The notes below the pieces were generated by a model. It was not told where the DNA came from. It made no database searches and was given only the letters and a program-made list of their open reading frames with translations. A program made the translations under genes and the position numbers. A stretch of DNA of 64,000 nt from Neurospora intermedia (Eukaryota > Ascomycota > Sordariomycetes > Sordariales > Sordariaceae). This document shows, piece after piece, positions 36,801-48,338 of this stretch. Each line of letters begins with the position of its first letter. The first letter of the stretch is position 1. The stretch spans positions 1 through 64,000 of the forward strand of contig BTPP01000004.1 of NCBI GenBank assembly GCA_037102815.1, in the 5' to 3' direction.

Positions 36801-39258
36801 ATCGTCTGTGCCCTCAATGGGCGCGTCGTCATTGACTCTCGACCTGGCGAAGGGACGACAGTCAGAGTGATCATACCACTTCAGCATTCGAGCCCGGAAG
36901 CAACGAGTGAGGATAGGGACATGGTGGAGCATAGGGAGGCGCTGGGTGGGTTAAGGATTTGCTTACTTGGTTTCGATGGGCTGGGAGACGGTGACCCCGA
37001 TGGAAATCAGTGGGGTGAGCCGGTCGGTGCAAAGGAGAGAAAAGTACTGAGGGGGAGGATCATGGAGAGAATGTGTAGGGATTGGCTTGGATCTCAGGTA
37101 GTGACGAACCCGGCGGAGGCGCAGTTGACAATCTGTAGCGATCGGTTTGTGTTGGATAGAGGTATGTGCACAAAAGATGGCGCTGATGGCAAGACTGGTG
37201 GGAAGGGGTTCGTATCGAAGACGTTGGCCGGCCCATTGGTGGTGGTGTGTGGGAATGAAGTTGTTGCGCAGAATCTGTCACTGGCTAGGGGGGAATCTGC
37301 TGCCGGAGGGAAAGGGGAGGCAAGCGTCATGGAGTTCATCGGGCAGCCGTGAGTTTTCTTTCCGGCCTCTATGACCATGAGCAGATACTGACAGACGTCA
37401 CAACAGGGTTGGGCCAAGGAAGCTGGCTAAGACACTGAGGAAGTGCCTTCAGCAGCATCCAGTCCCGCTGAAGGAAAGAGGGGGTGAACGAACCTCATCC
37501 GAGTCTAGCATCGATCTGGATGTTCTACAAAGAAAGATGTCGGACCCGGAGGTCTTCCAGATCGCCAACAAGAAGTCGCGGTTCTTGCCTTATCTGGCAG
37601 ATGATTTCGGGGATAACTTGTTTTCGACGGACCAGGGGACGGCGGCTGCTGCCACAAGGCCTCTGGTGCAGAGAATCAAAAGCACTGCTGGAAGGCCTTT
37701 AGTGCAGCGGACGTCCATGGGGAAGGATGGGAAGGGAGAAGGGGGGAAGATGGGGTATGCTCCAGTGTCCGACATGGAGGAAGGAGAAAAGGTGGAGGAA
37801 GCGGCAATCCCCGAACCGACGCTCCTACAGAACGTGAAGCAAGAAGAGACTTCCCCACCTCTATCATCGCAGCAAAAGAACATCAAGATGCCGCTGACCA
37901 GGCCTCCGCTGCCACCACGGTACCATACTGGGAAAGAGAAAACGAACAGCATGGACCTCGGCTTCACTACTGTATCCATCTCCGAGGTGACGTCGCCGTT
38001 CGACTCGATTATCTCACCACCGGTCCTGACCAACGTCCCTGCTTCCCCCGAGGATGAACAGGTGTCGCCTATGTCGCGTGCCATCAACACGATTCCTCCT
38101 TCCGGTACTATTGATGCAAGCACCAGCATCATCGGCAATGCTGGCACTACGGGTGGGGCCATCGTTGGGGCTGCTGCCGCCCCCGCCACGAGCAACACAA
38201 TGACAGGTACCGCGGCCGCTCCGGATGTGTCACTGCCGCCGAAACCGCCCGAGCTGCTTGAACCGTACGAAGCCCAGCGCCAGCAATCAATACTAATAAC
38301 CTCCCCTGTGCTCACGGGAGGGCAACCACCTGAACTTCATCTCGATACACGTCGCCTCTCAAAGGCATCTAATTTCTCCATTAACACAACCTCCTCCCCA
38401 TCCCAACCTTCGCCCCCCTCTCAATCCCTGTCAAACTCGCCCTCTCAACCCCGTAAGATCTCTCCCAATTTCTCACCAAACCAGGAAGAAAAGGCCTGCC
38501 TCCTGGTAGACGACAACCCCATCAACCTTCACATCCTCGCCTCGGCAATGCGTAAGACGCATCGCCCCTATGCGACTGCCCGCAACGGACTGGAGGCAGT
38601 GGAGATTTACAAGGAGAACCCGGGACGGTACAAGTGGGTGTTGATGGACATCAGCATGCCGGTGATGGACGGGTTGGAGGCGACGAGGAAGATCAGGGAG
38701 TTTGAGAGGGAGTACCCTGTGAAAAGGAGTAGGAGCTTGGGAAGGAGTCTGAGCACTAAAAGGGGCAGTGTAGCAACCGAGGTGACGAATGCGGCAAGGG
38801 CTCGAGCTGGGAGTTTGGATTTTGCAGATATGCGTGGTATTGAAGTGCAGGCGGATGCCGAGGCCGGTGCTGTGAGTGGAGCTGGAAATGGGAAGCGAGT
38901 TATCCAGAATAAGGCTGGACGGGCATCTCTCAATGGAATTGGACTTGCGTCAGCTCCGCTTATGGATCAGGACAGGGGTGCGCCTACAGATGGGGATGCT
39001 CAAGTGGTACAGGACCTGAAAGCGGAAACTGTGCAGCAAGTCAACGGCGAAGAGAAGGGTGATGAAGGTGTAACAGGGCTAGAGGAGAACAGCACGGAAG
39101 GGGAACTTATCAGTGGTCTGGAGCCCGCAACAGTCGTAGCGCTCACAGGAGTCACAAGCGGGACGATACAGAAGGATGCGCTGGCGAGCGGGGTGGATTT
39201 GTTTTTGACGAAGCCGGTTAGGATGAAGGATTTGGGGGCAATCTTGGGAGATGGTTGA
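33887..39258 (+). CDS. Hybrid histidine kinase with GAF-like sensor and C-terminal receiver, 1,706 aa
   Basis: Exons 33,887-33,930, 34,124-37,348 and 37,407-39,258; introns of 193 and 58 nt with GTACGT and GTGAGT donors. The short first exon (MRNVSERAREWQTF) is inferred because the second exon has no ATG in frame and needs a two-base start. A GAF-like sensor lies at about residues 45-190. The HisKA H-box SHEMLSPLHGI has the phospho-His about 616. The ATPase has N-box NLFGNALKF (Asn about 794), DTGKGI (Asp about 870) and GPGLGLSIVKQI. The receiver begins LLVDDNPIN (Asp about 1458-1459), with phospho-Asp about 1504 in LMDISMPVMDG, Thr about 1670 and Lys about 1692. About 135 extra low-complexity residues sit inside the receiver. 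No transmembrane segment is seen. It should pass phosphate to an HPt protein. Confidence 0.92.
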
Positions 39259-39832
39259 TCAGTTTTCTTGACGTGATATCTGTTACGGATGTACGGCCTA
39301 ACCTAACTCAAGCTGAGGGTGTGGCATGCACTGGCGTTGTCGGAGTTTTGTAGTATTAGCACGGAAAAGCCCCGGAGGCTTAAAGAAGGGTGTCTGGCGT
39401 TCATTTGTAATACAATTTGTTCGCGATATACTTCTATGTAAGCAGGCAGCGATGATGGCTAGAGCCGGTTTGCGGTGCCTTGGAATTGCCACTCGGTTTG
39501 GTCCAGTATGAAGTACGAGCCGAGCCGTGGTTACTTGATCCATGTCGGCCCACCATTCCATCTCTTCATCTCTTCTTCCTTTTGAACTACGACGAATTAA
39601 AAAGCTACTTACCTAGTATGGTTGAAGTCCCAGCCTACGCTTTCAAGCACTAAGGCATATTCGTTTACACAATACCTACAGGGAAGATTTGTCATCGTCG
39701 GGTCGGCTTCATCGCACGTCATCGCTTCCCGCCTCGCGACGGCACTTCCGCTGTTCATCACAGCGACACTCGATTTTGTCTTTCGAAAACTCGGTTTTGT
39801 CTTTCTGAACAACGCCAAGGCAACCAAACAAA
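39259..39832. other. Intergenic, kinase to aldo-keto reductase
   Basis: 570 bp with no gene; the C/T-rich part at 39,550-39,830 is probably the reductase promoter and leader. Confidence 0.5.
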
Positions 39833-40963
39833 ATGTCGAAACTCGGTGTCAACGACAAGATCAAGCTAAACAGCGGATATGAGATCCCCCAACTGGGTTT
39901 TGGGGTGCGTAATACCCGAGTGAACCGCCGCTCGCGTGCATCTCACACTGCACTGAGCCCCTTCTTATCGACGCTTCATTGCGACTAACGCCTTCCTCAC
40001 TTTACAGGTCTACCAAACGTAAGACCCTTTAGCCATTCCGCTTACAACTAAAGCTTCCTATAATTCTAAATATTACTCCAGTCCCGCCGATGACGTAGAC
40101 AAAATCGTCCAGGAAGCCTTCAAAGTCGGCTACCGTCATGTTCGTCCCAACTCCCTTCCCTCTTCTGCCCTTTTTCCCTTTTATCTTTCTAACTTGCTTT
40201 CCCTTTGCAGGTTGATTCCGCCTCTGCCTACCGCAACGAAGCTGGTTGCGGCGCTGCCATTCTCCGCTCCACCATCCCCCGCTCCGAAATCTTCTTCACC
40301 TCCAAAGTCGGCCCCAAACACATTTCGTACAACGCCGCGAAACGTATCATCTCCGAATCCCTTGCCAAAACGGGCCTAGAGTATATTGACCTCATGCTTC
40401 TGCATGCTCCCTACGGCGGGTCTGTCCACAGAAAGGGTGCCTGGCTAGCGCTCGTCGAAGCTGTTGAAGAAGGGAAGATCCGCTCCATTGGTGTTTCCAA
40501 CTACGGTGTTCACCACCTCGACGAACTGGAGCAGCATATCAAAGAGCTGGAACAGGAACGGGGCGGGCCTGGCAAGGGAGGAGTGTTAAGTGTAGGGCAG
40601 TGGGAGGTTCATCCTTGGTGTCCTCGCCAAGATATCGTCGACTGGTGTCGCAAACGCAACGTTGTCGTTGAAGCGTATGCGCCCATCGTAAGGGGGGAGA
40701 GGTTCGGTGAGCCCGGGCTGAAGAGCCTGGCTGAGAAGTATGGAAAGACCGAGGCGCAAGTGCTTGTGAGATGGAGTCTCCAGAAGGGGTACGTGCCGCT
40801 GCCGAAGAGCGTGAAGGCGGAGAGGATCAAGGAAAACGCGGATGTATATGACTTTGACCTGAGCGAGGAGGAGGTGAAGGCGCTGGAGACGGATGAGTAC
40901 AGTCCGGTGTGTTGGGACCCGACGAAGAGTGAGCTGGATAACTATAGTGGACAAGAAGTTTAA
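39833..40963 (+). CDS. Aldo-keto reductase, 297 aa
   Basis: Four exons: 39,833-39,904, 40,008-40,018 (only 11 nt), 40,082-40,139 and 40,211-40,963. The introns are 103, 63 and 71 nt. The third intron uses a weak GTTCGT donor, but joining gives the unbroken family sequence GYRHVDSASAYRNE. The catalytic tetrad is complete: Asp about 49, Tyr about 54, Lys about 79 (FFTSKVG) and His about 112 (LLHAPYG). Other conserved parts are IRSIGVSNYGVHHL, QWEVHPWCPRQDIVDWC and the NADPH-site segment PLPKSVKAERIKENADVYDFDLSEEE. It is a cytosolic NAD(P)H-dependent carbonyl reductase in the AKR superfamily; the substrate cannot be told. Confidence 0.92.
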
Positions 40964-42178
40964 GGGGATGGAGGATGGCGTGCAGGCAGGATGGAAATGG
41001 TGAAGACACCTTTTTTTTGGTTTGGCTGAGCAAGTTAGTTCCTGCGCCTGCACTTTACTCCGTTCCCGTGTTTTCCAACTGCTCGCCAATATATATTCCA
41101 GTTGTTAGGTACTTTCAAGTATATTCTTGTCTTTGTCAAAGGCAACCCACACATTGATTGGCATGGTGCAACTGATGTTTCGGCTGTCGGCTTTGACCAC
41201 AACAGATACCAACCGAATATGCCCTTGCTTGTGTCTGGTAGAGGAAAACAACATGAGAAAAGAGATAACGAGAAATGGAAGCTAAAAGCCAAATGGATCA
41301 CGATAAAGAACTGATCGCGACATAGACCACATGCATTGAATGATCCATTTTGGCGAACTCAGCTGCGTTCTTTAGCAGTTCACCTAGAGGTATGCTTAGA
41401 TCGCTAATTTGCTCTCAAGTGTGAAAATTGATGATGGGGATTTTGAGTGCTTAAAACGTTGATATTTATTTACAGGCAATCTACACCGAGCAAGATCTAT
41501 CTTGCCTCAAGGTCCATGTTCCGTCCCATTTTGGATCTCAGAGACCCAGACCCACATCTGGATATCAGCCTTGTCAATAACAAGGCTGTCGCTCGAAAAA
41601 AGCGCCATCTTACAAATTTTGTTAGTATCACGATACCAAGAGAGCACAGAAAGCACCCGAAACTGCTATGTACAGTACTGCTACACAGATGACCAAGTGA
41701 TTAACATAATGCAAATACCAGCGTTGCACAGTTCATAGCCAAAAGGGCATATTCGTTGCGGCGAATACATTGTCCCCTGGTATTTCTGACGGCGTTTCTT
41801 AATGCTTCCCGTGAATACCTCTAACTACCTATGTATATGAACATGCGGTCAACAAGCCCTCCGTAAGTCTGGCTCTTAGTGATTGCAGTTTCAGGTCCTT
41901 TTCAATCGGGTTTTGGTCTACCGGGCGTAATATGACGTGAATGAAGCTCCTAGGGTCCTAGACACTAAGGGAACAGGGATTCGCAAGTACATCCAAAACT
42001 GTCACCATTAGATACAGCATATATCGTAACCATGCGAATGGAAACTCATGTGGGGACACAGTGGGACAAGGCTTTGCCGTTAACCACGAGCACGAATGTA
42101 TCGAAAGTAGGTTGGCATTTGTCCTCCTTCAACTTATATGTACTCTCCCCACTCAAAACCTCAACGAACAAGTTATAT
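40964..42178. other. Intergenic, reductase to tRNA
   Basis: 1.2 kb without a supported gene. TAGAGGTA-type octamers lie at 41,385-41,392 and 41,816-41,823. The T-rich run just after the reductase stop (about 41,011-41,019) could lie in its 3' untranslated region. Confidence 0.5.
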
Positions 42179-42265
42179 GCCCGTATAGCTCAGTGGTAGA
42201 GCGCTTCACTCGTACTAGTCATTTGCGTAATGAAGAGGTCCGCGGTTCAATCCCGCGTGGGGGCA
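42179..42265 (+). tRNA. tRNA-Thr (anticodon CGT) with 15-nt intron
   Basis: A full cloverleaf can be drawn. The D arm is GCTC/GAGC, the anticodon stem CTTCA/TGAAG with loop CTCGTAA (anticodon CGT), and the T arm CGCGG/CCGCG with loop TTCAATC. The discriminator is A. The intron is 42,215-42,229, one base 3' of the anticodon, the standard nuclear position. Internal promoter boxes A (TAGCTCAGTGG) and B (GGTTCAATCCC) are present, and a T6 run follows at about 42,269-42,274 as the Pol III terminator. The acceptor stem (GCCCGTA against TGGGGGC) has one G-G mismatch at pair five and one G-U pair, which is unusual. Confidence 0.88.
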
Positions 42266-43353
42266 CACTTTTTTCCAGTTATCCTTTTAGCCTTTGCTAT
42301 CGGCTTCGTCCTTCTTTTTTCATCCTTTTTTTCTTCCACTCTTCCTACATTTCTACCTCATTTGCGTTGTGGCAGATTCCCGTCCCAACTTCATATTCGA
42401 AGGACACGCACTTACTGAAAGACCAGCCAGCCATACAGGGTCACGGTGTCACCTAATCAACGCAGTGTTGTAGTTCCTTCCATTCGCAGTCGTGGCTGAG
42501 CGGGCGGGCAGTCAAGTCTTCATACCAGACATTGGCAAAACTCAAATAAGGAACACCACCAGAGGTTGTGGAAGGTGCTTCGACGATCCACTCGGCGTCA
42601 ACCTAGCTCATGCCAGTCCAGTTAACAAGTGAAGTTTGACAGGAGGGCAGTATGACTTCAATGCTGATTGATCTCTTTGCCAAAACTTAAAGCCGTCGAT
42701 CATCCAACTTTAAGGGAGAGATGAAGGAGGGCTTGGCACAGCCGACTAGAAGTTTAGGTACTAGCTCATCACCATATCGAGGTCTTGTGAGCCAAAACAA
42801 ATAGGGACAAGGTTGATAGCATCTCTAGAGTAGGTAGTATCTGCGGTTGGTCTATGAAATGTGCTGCTAACCTAGAGGTACTGATCATCGAGTTCGTGTG
42901 TAACATCCAGTCGAGTTGCTACTGTAGATTGTAGGTTGACCCTCGTGACTGTATTGGTCACGTCATTCTTTGACTCCCTATTTCAGTAGGGTAATTGACC
43001 GACTGGAATGTCACATACCTTAAGAAAGGTAGGTAGAGGTACCTAAGTAGGGCAATTACCGAGCTACTACAGTCCTTCTAAGCCGAATCACCATGGTGGA
43101 AGACCGGCATGTCGTTACCTCTATCGACCGTTATCGCCATCAGCCGTTGTAATGAATATAAACAAACCTTTTTTGTGAGCAACCGGAGCAACAGCCCGTG
43201 AAGGGCAAGACAGGTACCGTAGTTGTGAAGAATCTTTGACGCTGCACTTGCTTACTACCTTGTACACACCCACGAGCTCGACGTCTCAATAAAGGGCCAA
43301 CGCTCCATTCACTCTCGCTCTCATGTGTCCCCCTCCCATATTTCCGCCCCAGC
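42266..43353. other. Intergenic, tRNA to flavin oxidase
   Basis: 1.09 kb, no gene seen. TAGAGGTA/TACCTCTA octamers at 42,873-42,880, 43,034-43,041 and 43,116-43,123, the second embedded in 'ggtaggtagaggtacc'. It is a mixed 3' region for the minus-strand oxidase. Confidence 0.5.
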
Positions 43354-44985
43354 CTACTTGGCCGGCTCAACACTTTGCGGGTAGTAGAAAACCTCGTTCG
43401 GATCGTACTGCGCCTTCACCTTCTGCAGCCTGCTAAGGCTACTACGGTAATAGTTCCCCACGGCCTCGGCTCTATTCATCGTGGGATCTGCGTAGTTAAT
43501 GTACATTCCCCACTGCTCCTGTTTCATGTTATCCGTGAAGCTCTTCACCCATCCATCTAGGAAGCTGAATCCGTTGCTGGGATAGCTTCCAAAGGGCACA
43601 CGATCATAGAGCTCATAAAGAAAGAGGTATTCCGGGGCGCGATAGGCGTAAGAGCTCGTGTAGTTGGCGGAATTGGTGGTGGAGGAGGTGATGGCGGACT
43701 TGGGACCGCCGTGCATGTCGATGATGATGAACCAGTCGCGCGAGACGCGCTTGGCGGTGTTGATCCAGTAGTTGGCGACGGAGTTCAGAGCCGCGGAAGG
43801 GAGAGCGGTGGTAACGAGGGATTTGGAGTAGAATGTTTCGACCTGGCAAAGGGTTAGTTGCTGGAGGAAGGAAGGAAGGAATAAAGGAGAAGGAACCTAC
43901 GTAGTTGTAAGGATGCGTAACATCCACCGTGCCGCCATAGGTATAATAAGTAAACGCTCCCATCCAGTCGTACTGCTGCGCATTGCTCAAGCTCGCTCCC
44001 AGAGTGCTTAACAGGGGCTGCACAGCCGTCCTCAACGCCGAGCTACTCCCGTGATACAAGCCCTGCAGTTGCGTCTGACTCGGCGAACCGAAGACCCTCA
44101 TGTTCATCTCCTTCGGCATATTGCCAGCCGCCAACCAGTCCTGGAGTTTTCCCCAGCCGGATGCAATCGACGACGCTGAGTTCCAGGGTAAGTTAATCTG
44201 GAAAGCCGTTACTTGCGAGGGCGCAGCGAAGGTGTTGAACTTGAAGGAAGCCACAATGCCAAAGTTGGACCCAGCGCCACGCAAAGCCCAGAAGAGGTCC
44301 GGGTTCTCGGTTGGCGATGCGGTCACTACAGTGCTGTTGGCAAGGACGACTGTGGCGGCGGCGATCCAGTCTACCGCAAGACCGTAGGTGTGCGAGGAAA
44401 AGCCAAAGCCGCCGTGAAGGGAGTGGCCTCCTACCCCGACTCTGTTTCCCTCCTTGGTTAGCACCGGCCGGGCCGAGAAGCAGGGGTACACGAGACGAAA
44501 ACGTACCCAGGACAAGTCCCATGCGAGAAAGCTCTTTTGCCCTGTTTATACAGCTCCGTCGCCACATGTCCCAATCTCGCTCCCGCTTGAACATCTGCGA
44601 TATTCGTCGTCTTATCCAGCGTCACCTTCGACATGCGATCTAACTCCACGACCAGATGCCCATTCTCTCCGCCCAGACCAAACGAGGCATAACTGTGCCC
44701 TCCTGACTTGGGGGTAACTTTAATTCCCAGCTTGGCGGCACAGGAGACGGCACCTTGGATGTGTTCAATAGTGGTAGGGACCGCGATGGCTACTGGCGTG
44801 TAGGGCAGGCGCTGGTTGAAAGGGTTGACGTCGGCACGCCAGTCGGAGGAGCCTTGAGCATCGGCTGGGACGCCGGCAGATTTGAGGCAGTCGTCGATGG
44901 CGGCACGCTTGTTGAGTGGAGAGGTTAGGGGGTTGGCAAGGATGGGGGCCGCCGTGGCAGTGAGGAGGATGAGTGGAAACCACAT
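43354..44985 (-). CDS. Secreted AA7-type FAD-linked oxidase (BBE-like, glucooligosaccharide-oxidase-like), 502 aa
   Basis: Exons on the minus strand: 44,985-44,507, 44,441-43,901 and 43,842-43,354; introns of 65 and 58 nt with GTACGT and GTAGGT donors. There is a signal peptide (WFPLILLTATAAPILA). The FAD-binding PCMH part follows, with TPKSGGHSYASFG (His about 97) and SHGTCPGVGVGGHSLHGGFG (Cys about 158). These are the two positions used for bicovalent FAD in glucooligosaccharide oxidases. The BBE C-terminal segment ends with NYYRSSLSRLQKVKAQYDPNEVFYYPQS, typical of the family. Such enzymes oxidise the reducing end of oligosaccharides and release H2O2; the exact sugar is inference. The 502-residue length is normal. 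Confidence 0.92.
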
Positions 44986-46298
44986 GATGGACGAGGTACT
45001 GGATCGGAGTGAAAACCTATTGAATGGGATGGGACGCCCAAGTCTGAAGCCTGGCGATGTACGGAAGGCAGCTCAGTAGAGATGATATAGCTTGGTGAGT
45101 GCTTCATCTTGTCGAACCGGTCATAAAGATATTGGCCTATCGGAGCTGTTTCTGTTCTTTCCCGTTTTGGCACACAAGAGACGTTAAGAAATGGGATGAA
45201 CATCAGGCCCTTCCAGCGTCCACGGCTGGACATAATGAATTGCGGGGGTTATAACGCAAGAACACGGCATCAAGCTCCCCGGGGGTTAGTCACTGAGTCG
45301 TCTCGGCGGTCTTTGACCGTAAGGTATTTGATGCGGAGGATTATGTGACTGTAGGGATCCCGTCGAGCCGTTGCGGATTAGAGGTTCGGAGGGAGGCAGT
45401 GTGTGGAAGTTCGCCAGTGATTGGTCCGGCTAACATATCAGCCTACAGATTACTTCCTTCACATACGCCAAGATTGATGAACATGTTCAGCAGTCATTCC
45501 AAGCTCTTGGCATCTTGGGCTGAATGATGTTGAAACAGAAATTTGTGCGGAATATGGACAAAGGACACGCGTCGGCACCTGTCAATGCGACCCTGCTACC
45601 TTGTCGAGGATTCTTGACGAGACCGAGGCGAGGGCGACTAGAAATACTAGCGAGATGCCAGCCCTGCAGTGGAAATCCTTCGACGGAAGAGCAAGCCGCA
45701 GAGCCACTCGCTGTTTTGAAAGCCGATGGCGAACGACGGCCTTATTCTCGATGATAGGCCAGAGGTTGGTGGGTGAGCTGGGGGGTAATTGGGCCTGAAG
45801 GAAGATGGTTTGGGTGTTCATAGACGTACAATTAATAGGCTAAAATGTAGCCTTTACCCATGTTCCCACTGCTCAGGCCCGGCGAGAACACGCCACGCGG
45901 AACGCTCTTATAAAGTGGTTGCTCTGCCCCAGATTGTAAGCAATATCGGTCTTGGTGTTGGGTGTTGTGCTTTCAACTACCACCATCTGCAAAGGGGTCA
46001 TGTGCCTCTGTGTCGTACGATGGTCCTACCGAGACCATCTCAACACTTCGCCTCAAGGACGTTTCGTGCCGTTTCAAAGGGACAAGAAGACCTGGGCCGA
46101 TTCTGTCGGCGATTGCAGACTTCTGCCTATTCATGATAATCGGGCTAAGCGATAGTAACGGAGTGTACGCTCGCGGTCCTGATCGAGATCGATCCTGTGT
46201 CATCACAGAAGTCGATCAGCACCAAGAGTACGAGACGTGATGGAAAGAAGAATCTCGATTGTGGCTCGTTGGCCTCAGATACGGCACAAACAGAGGAC
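44986..46298. other. Intergenic, oxidase promoter region
   Basis: 1.3 kb upstream of the minus-strand oxidase and downstream of the NDUFAF6-like gene. Short frames at 45,524-46,155 look like chance; no motif is recognisable. Confidence 0.45.
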
Positions 46299-47537
46299 CT
46301 AAATGTGCTGTGTCTTTAGAGCACGCCACAACCTCCAGGGAAGCTTCCAGCTCGCCTTGACTTTGAACGGGTCAAAATCAGCCTTCTCCAATCTTTCCAA
46401 GTAATCGGCAGCCGGGACAGCTTCCAGCAGCACCCCAAACCCCCTCTTGATATCAGCTTGTGTTGCATCGGCCCCGCCGCTGGAGTAGACATGCTCTTGT
46501 TCTCCCTCATGCTCATAATCATGGCCCACCTCTTCCCCGGCCTTCAAGTTCTTCAACATCTCCCTCGCCGTAATCAAATGGTCATTGGCCCTTGTTGCCA
46601 CCTTGAACACGGAATCCTGCAGTCCCTCAGCGTTGGGTCCGTGGCGAAAGACATCTTCTTCTCTGACCCCCACCTCAGCCATCACATCAAGGGGTAGTAG
46701 CAGGGCGGGATGCCGGGTGTTGCCCACGCTCCCAGCCGGACCCTGGATGGGCTGCGATGGAGCGGCGAGAACGGGAATGCCGCGTAGTGTGGCTACGATG
46801 CCGCACGCCTTGCCAATGTGACTAGCCAGGTGGTCCATATGTACTGATCGCAAAGGCGTGGAAGCCAAGGTCATGTACATCAGCGTCGCGTACGTATTCT
46901 CGGCGTAGTCTTCCAGCGAGTTCAAACTGACAAAGGGCCTGTTTTCCATGTGTTGCTCGCGCGTGTTGATCAAGCGTAGGAGCCAGAACTTGAGAGAGCT
47001 GGCGCTGCTGGGGCCGGCGCGGGCTTTGAGGTCTTGGATGGCTTGGTGGAGGAGGATGGAGATGGGCTCGCGTGGGGGGTTGCCGGCGAAGACGCTATTC
47101 ACGGTTTCACGCCAGAAGGACATGCGCATGCGTGCGATGGTCGGGTTGGAGACTGTCTCGGGGAGACGGGCGAGTTCGAGGTTCAGGGTACGGAGAGCGT
47201 TGTAGGCGTCTCGAGAGGAAGGAGGGACGAATTGTCGGAGGAGAAAAGCTTCGTAGTCACCATGTCTGGGGTGGGGAGAGAAAGAGGTTAGCAGAGAAGG
47301 AAGGGCAAGTGGGAAGAATGGCTACCTCTAGGTATGGGGAGGGAAAGCAGAGACAGACTTGAGCTGGTTCTCACAGTACTGACGGGCCTTTTCGACGTCG
47401 CCGTCTGTGACTGTCGCGAGGCCTCGTCCGGAGAGGGAAGGCTTCCACGAAGGCCTCTGAGGCAGGAGACGTAGACGGGGCCGTAGAGGTGCCCGCCTCA
47501 GGCCATGACAACAACCTGCCGCTCGAGGGGATATCAT
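46299..47537 (-). CDS. NDUFAF6-like mitochondrial complex I assembly factor (squalene/phytoene synthase fold), 381 aa
   Basis: Exons 47,537-47,359 and 47,265-46,299 on the minus strand with a 93-nt intron (GTCTGT donor, CCAG acceptor). Other donors would run into a stop in frame, and this one gives the family-like YCENQLKHGDYEAFLLRQFVP. The ATG at 47,537 starts an Arg-rich, acid-free leader (RRAPLRPRLRLLPQRPSW), a good mitochondrial targeting sequence. Later family parts are MRMSFWRETVNSVF, SLEDYAENTYATLMYMTL, HMDHLASHIGKACGIVATLRGIPVL and LLPLDVMAEVGVREEDVF. The Asp-rich catalytic motifs of true prenyl synthases are missing, as expected for NDUFAF6. Its human relative is needed for complex I assembly. 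Confidence 0.87.
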
Positions 47538-48338
47538 GATCAAAGAAGCGGTACTGTTTTCCCCGCTGTCACAAAGTGGTTCACATCTCTCACTGTAACA
47601 AGAGACAAGACAACCTCGGCAGCGGCGGGGAGGAAGACAAGCCGACGACGACAGGACATGTTGATTTGACAATTCGCTGAGACCATGTTACGCTGCGCCC
47701 CTCAGCATCACAAGCGCGGCGCCTCTAAAGCCTTTATGGTTAGCAGCGATGACGGCATTAAATGGCTTCAGTGGCCCAAGCTTCTGGCTTTCCATACAGT
47801 CCAGTACTTGTACTGGTTTGTTTGTTAGTTCGAGACCTCGTATCAACTTCCCTATGGGTTCTCATAGCTAATTAATGCGTGATCTTACCTTGAATACGGC
47901 ATTTGTGATATTCAAAATGCCAATTCAAATTGTACCAATGCCTTTTGTCATTTATACCAACTATTTTGATCTATTCTTGTAAGGTTTGGGACTATTAGGG
48001 ATAGATTTCGTCTAGTGTAGAGTACCTTACTGTACTACAGTACCTAGTGTACGTACTGAGCTAACAAACAAACCAGTCCTGGAGTGTACACCGCAGAGTG
48101 CGTAATTACCTAGGCTGGCGCGTAATCACCTGACAGCGGGAAGGCGGAAACGATTGCACGCCAAAGTTTCACGGTTGCCACGGCACAGTCGCGTCTCACG
48201 GGCACAACACCGAAGTCCACCATTGCAGTTGGTGCATTCCGAGTCGGTTGGATTGTAGCTGACTGATAACGTACACCAGTGGTACGACTACCTACTGTAC
48301 CTACCTTGAACCTAATGGGCTGAACAACCAACACCTGG
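47538..48338. other. Divergent promoter region carrying a small inverted-repeat element
   Basis: 800 bp between the NDUFAF6-like gene (minus) and rad5 (plus). It contains the 290-bp candidate element at 47,797-48,086. The remaining 250 bases next to rad5 are the likely promoter. Confidence 0.55.
47797..48086. mobile_element. MITE-like element with terminal inverted repeats
   Basis: The left end (47,797 on) begins cagtccagtac and runs into tggtttgtttgttag. The right end (48,061-48,086) is the near reverse complement, ctaacaaacaaaccag followed by tcctggagtg. Both ends are flanked by TA (47,795-47,796 and 48,087-48,088), as for Tc1/mariner-type insertions. The left end extends by a further 'cgagacctcgtatcaacttcc' shared with the copies at 24,741 and 58,044. 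No coding capacity. Guest of Neurospora crassa is a known small inverted-repeat element; whether this is related was not tested. Confidence 0.55.

Noticed and set aside
39833-44985. Idea that the reductase, flavin oxidase and kinase form a metabolite cluster
   Set aside because: No core synthase, transporter or pathway regulator, and a tRNA and long spacers lie between them.
45524-46155. Cluster of overlapping frames after the flavin oxidase promoter
   Set aside because: Overlapping frames on both strands with no domain or splice pattern.
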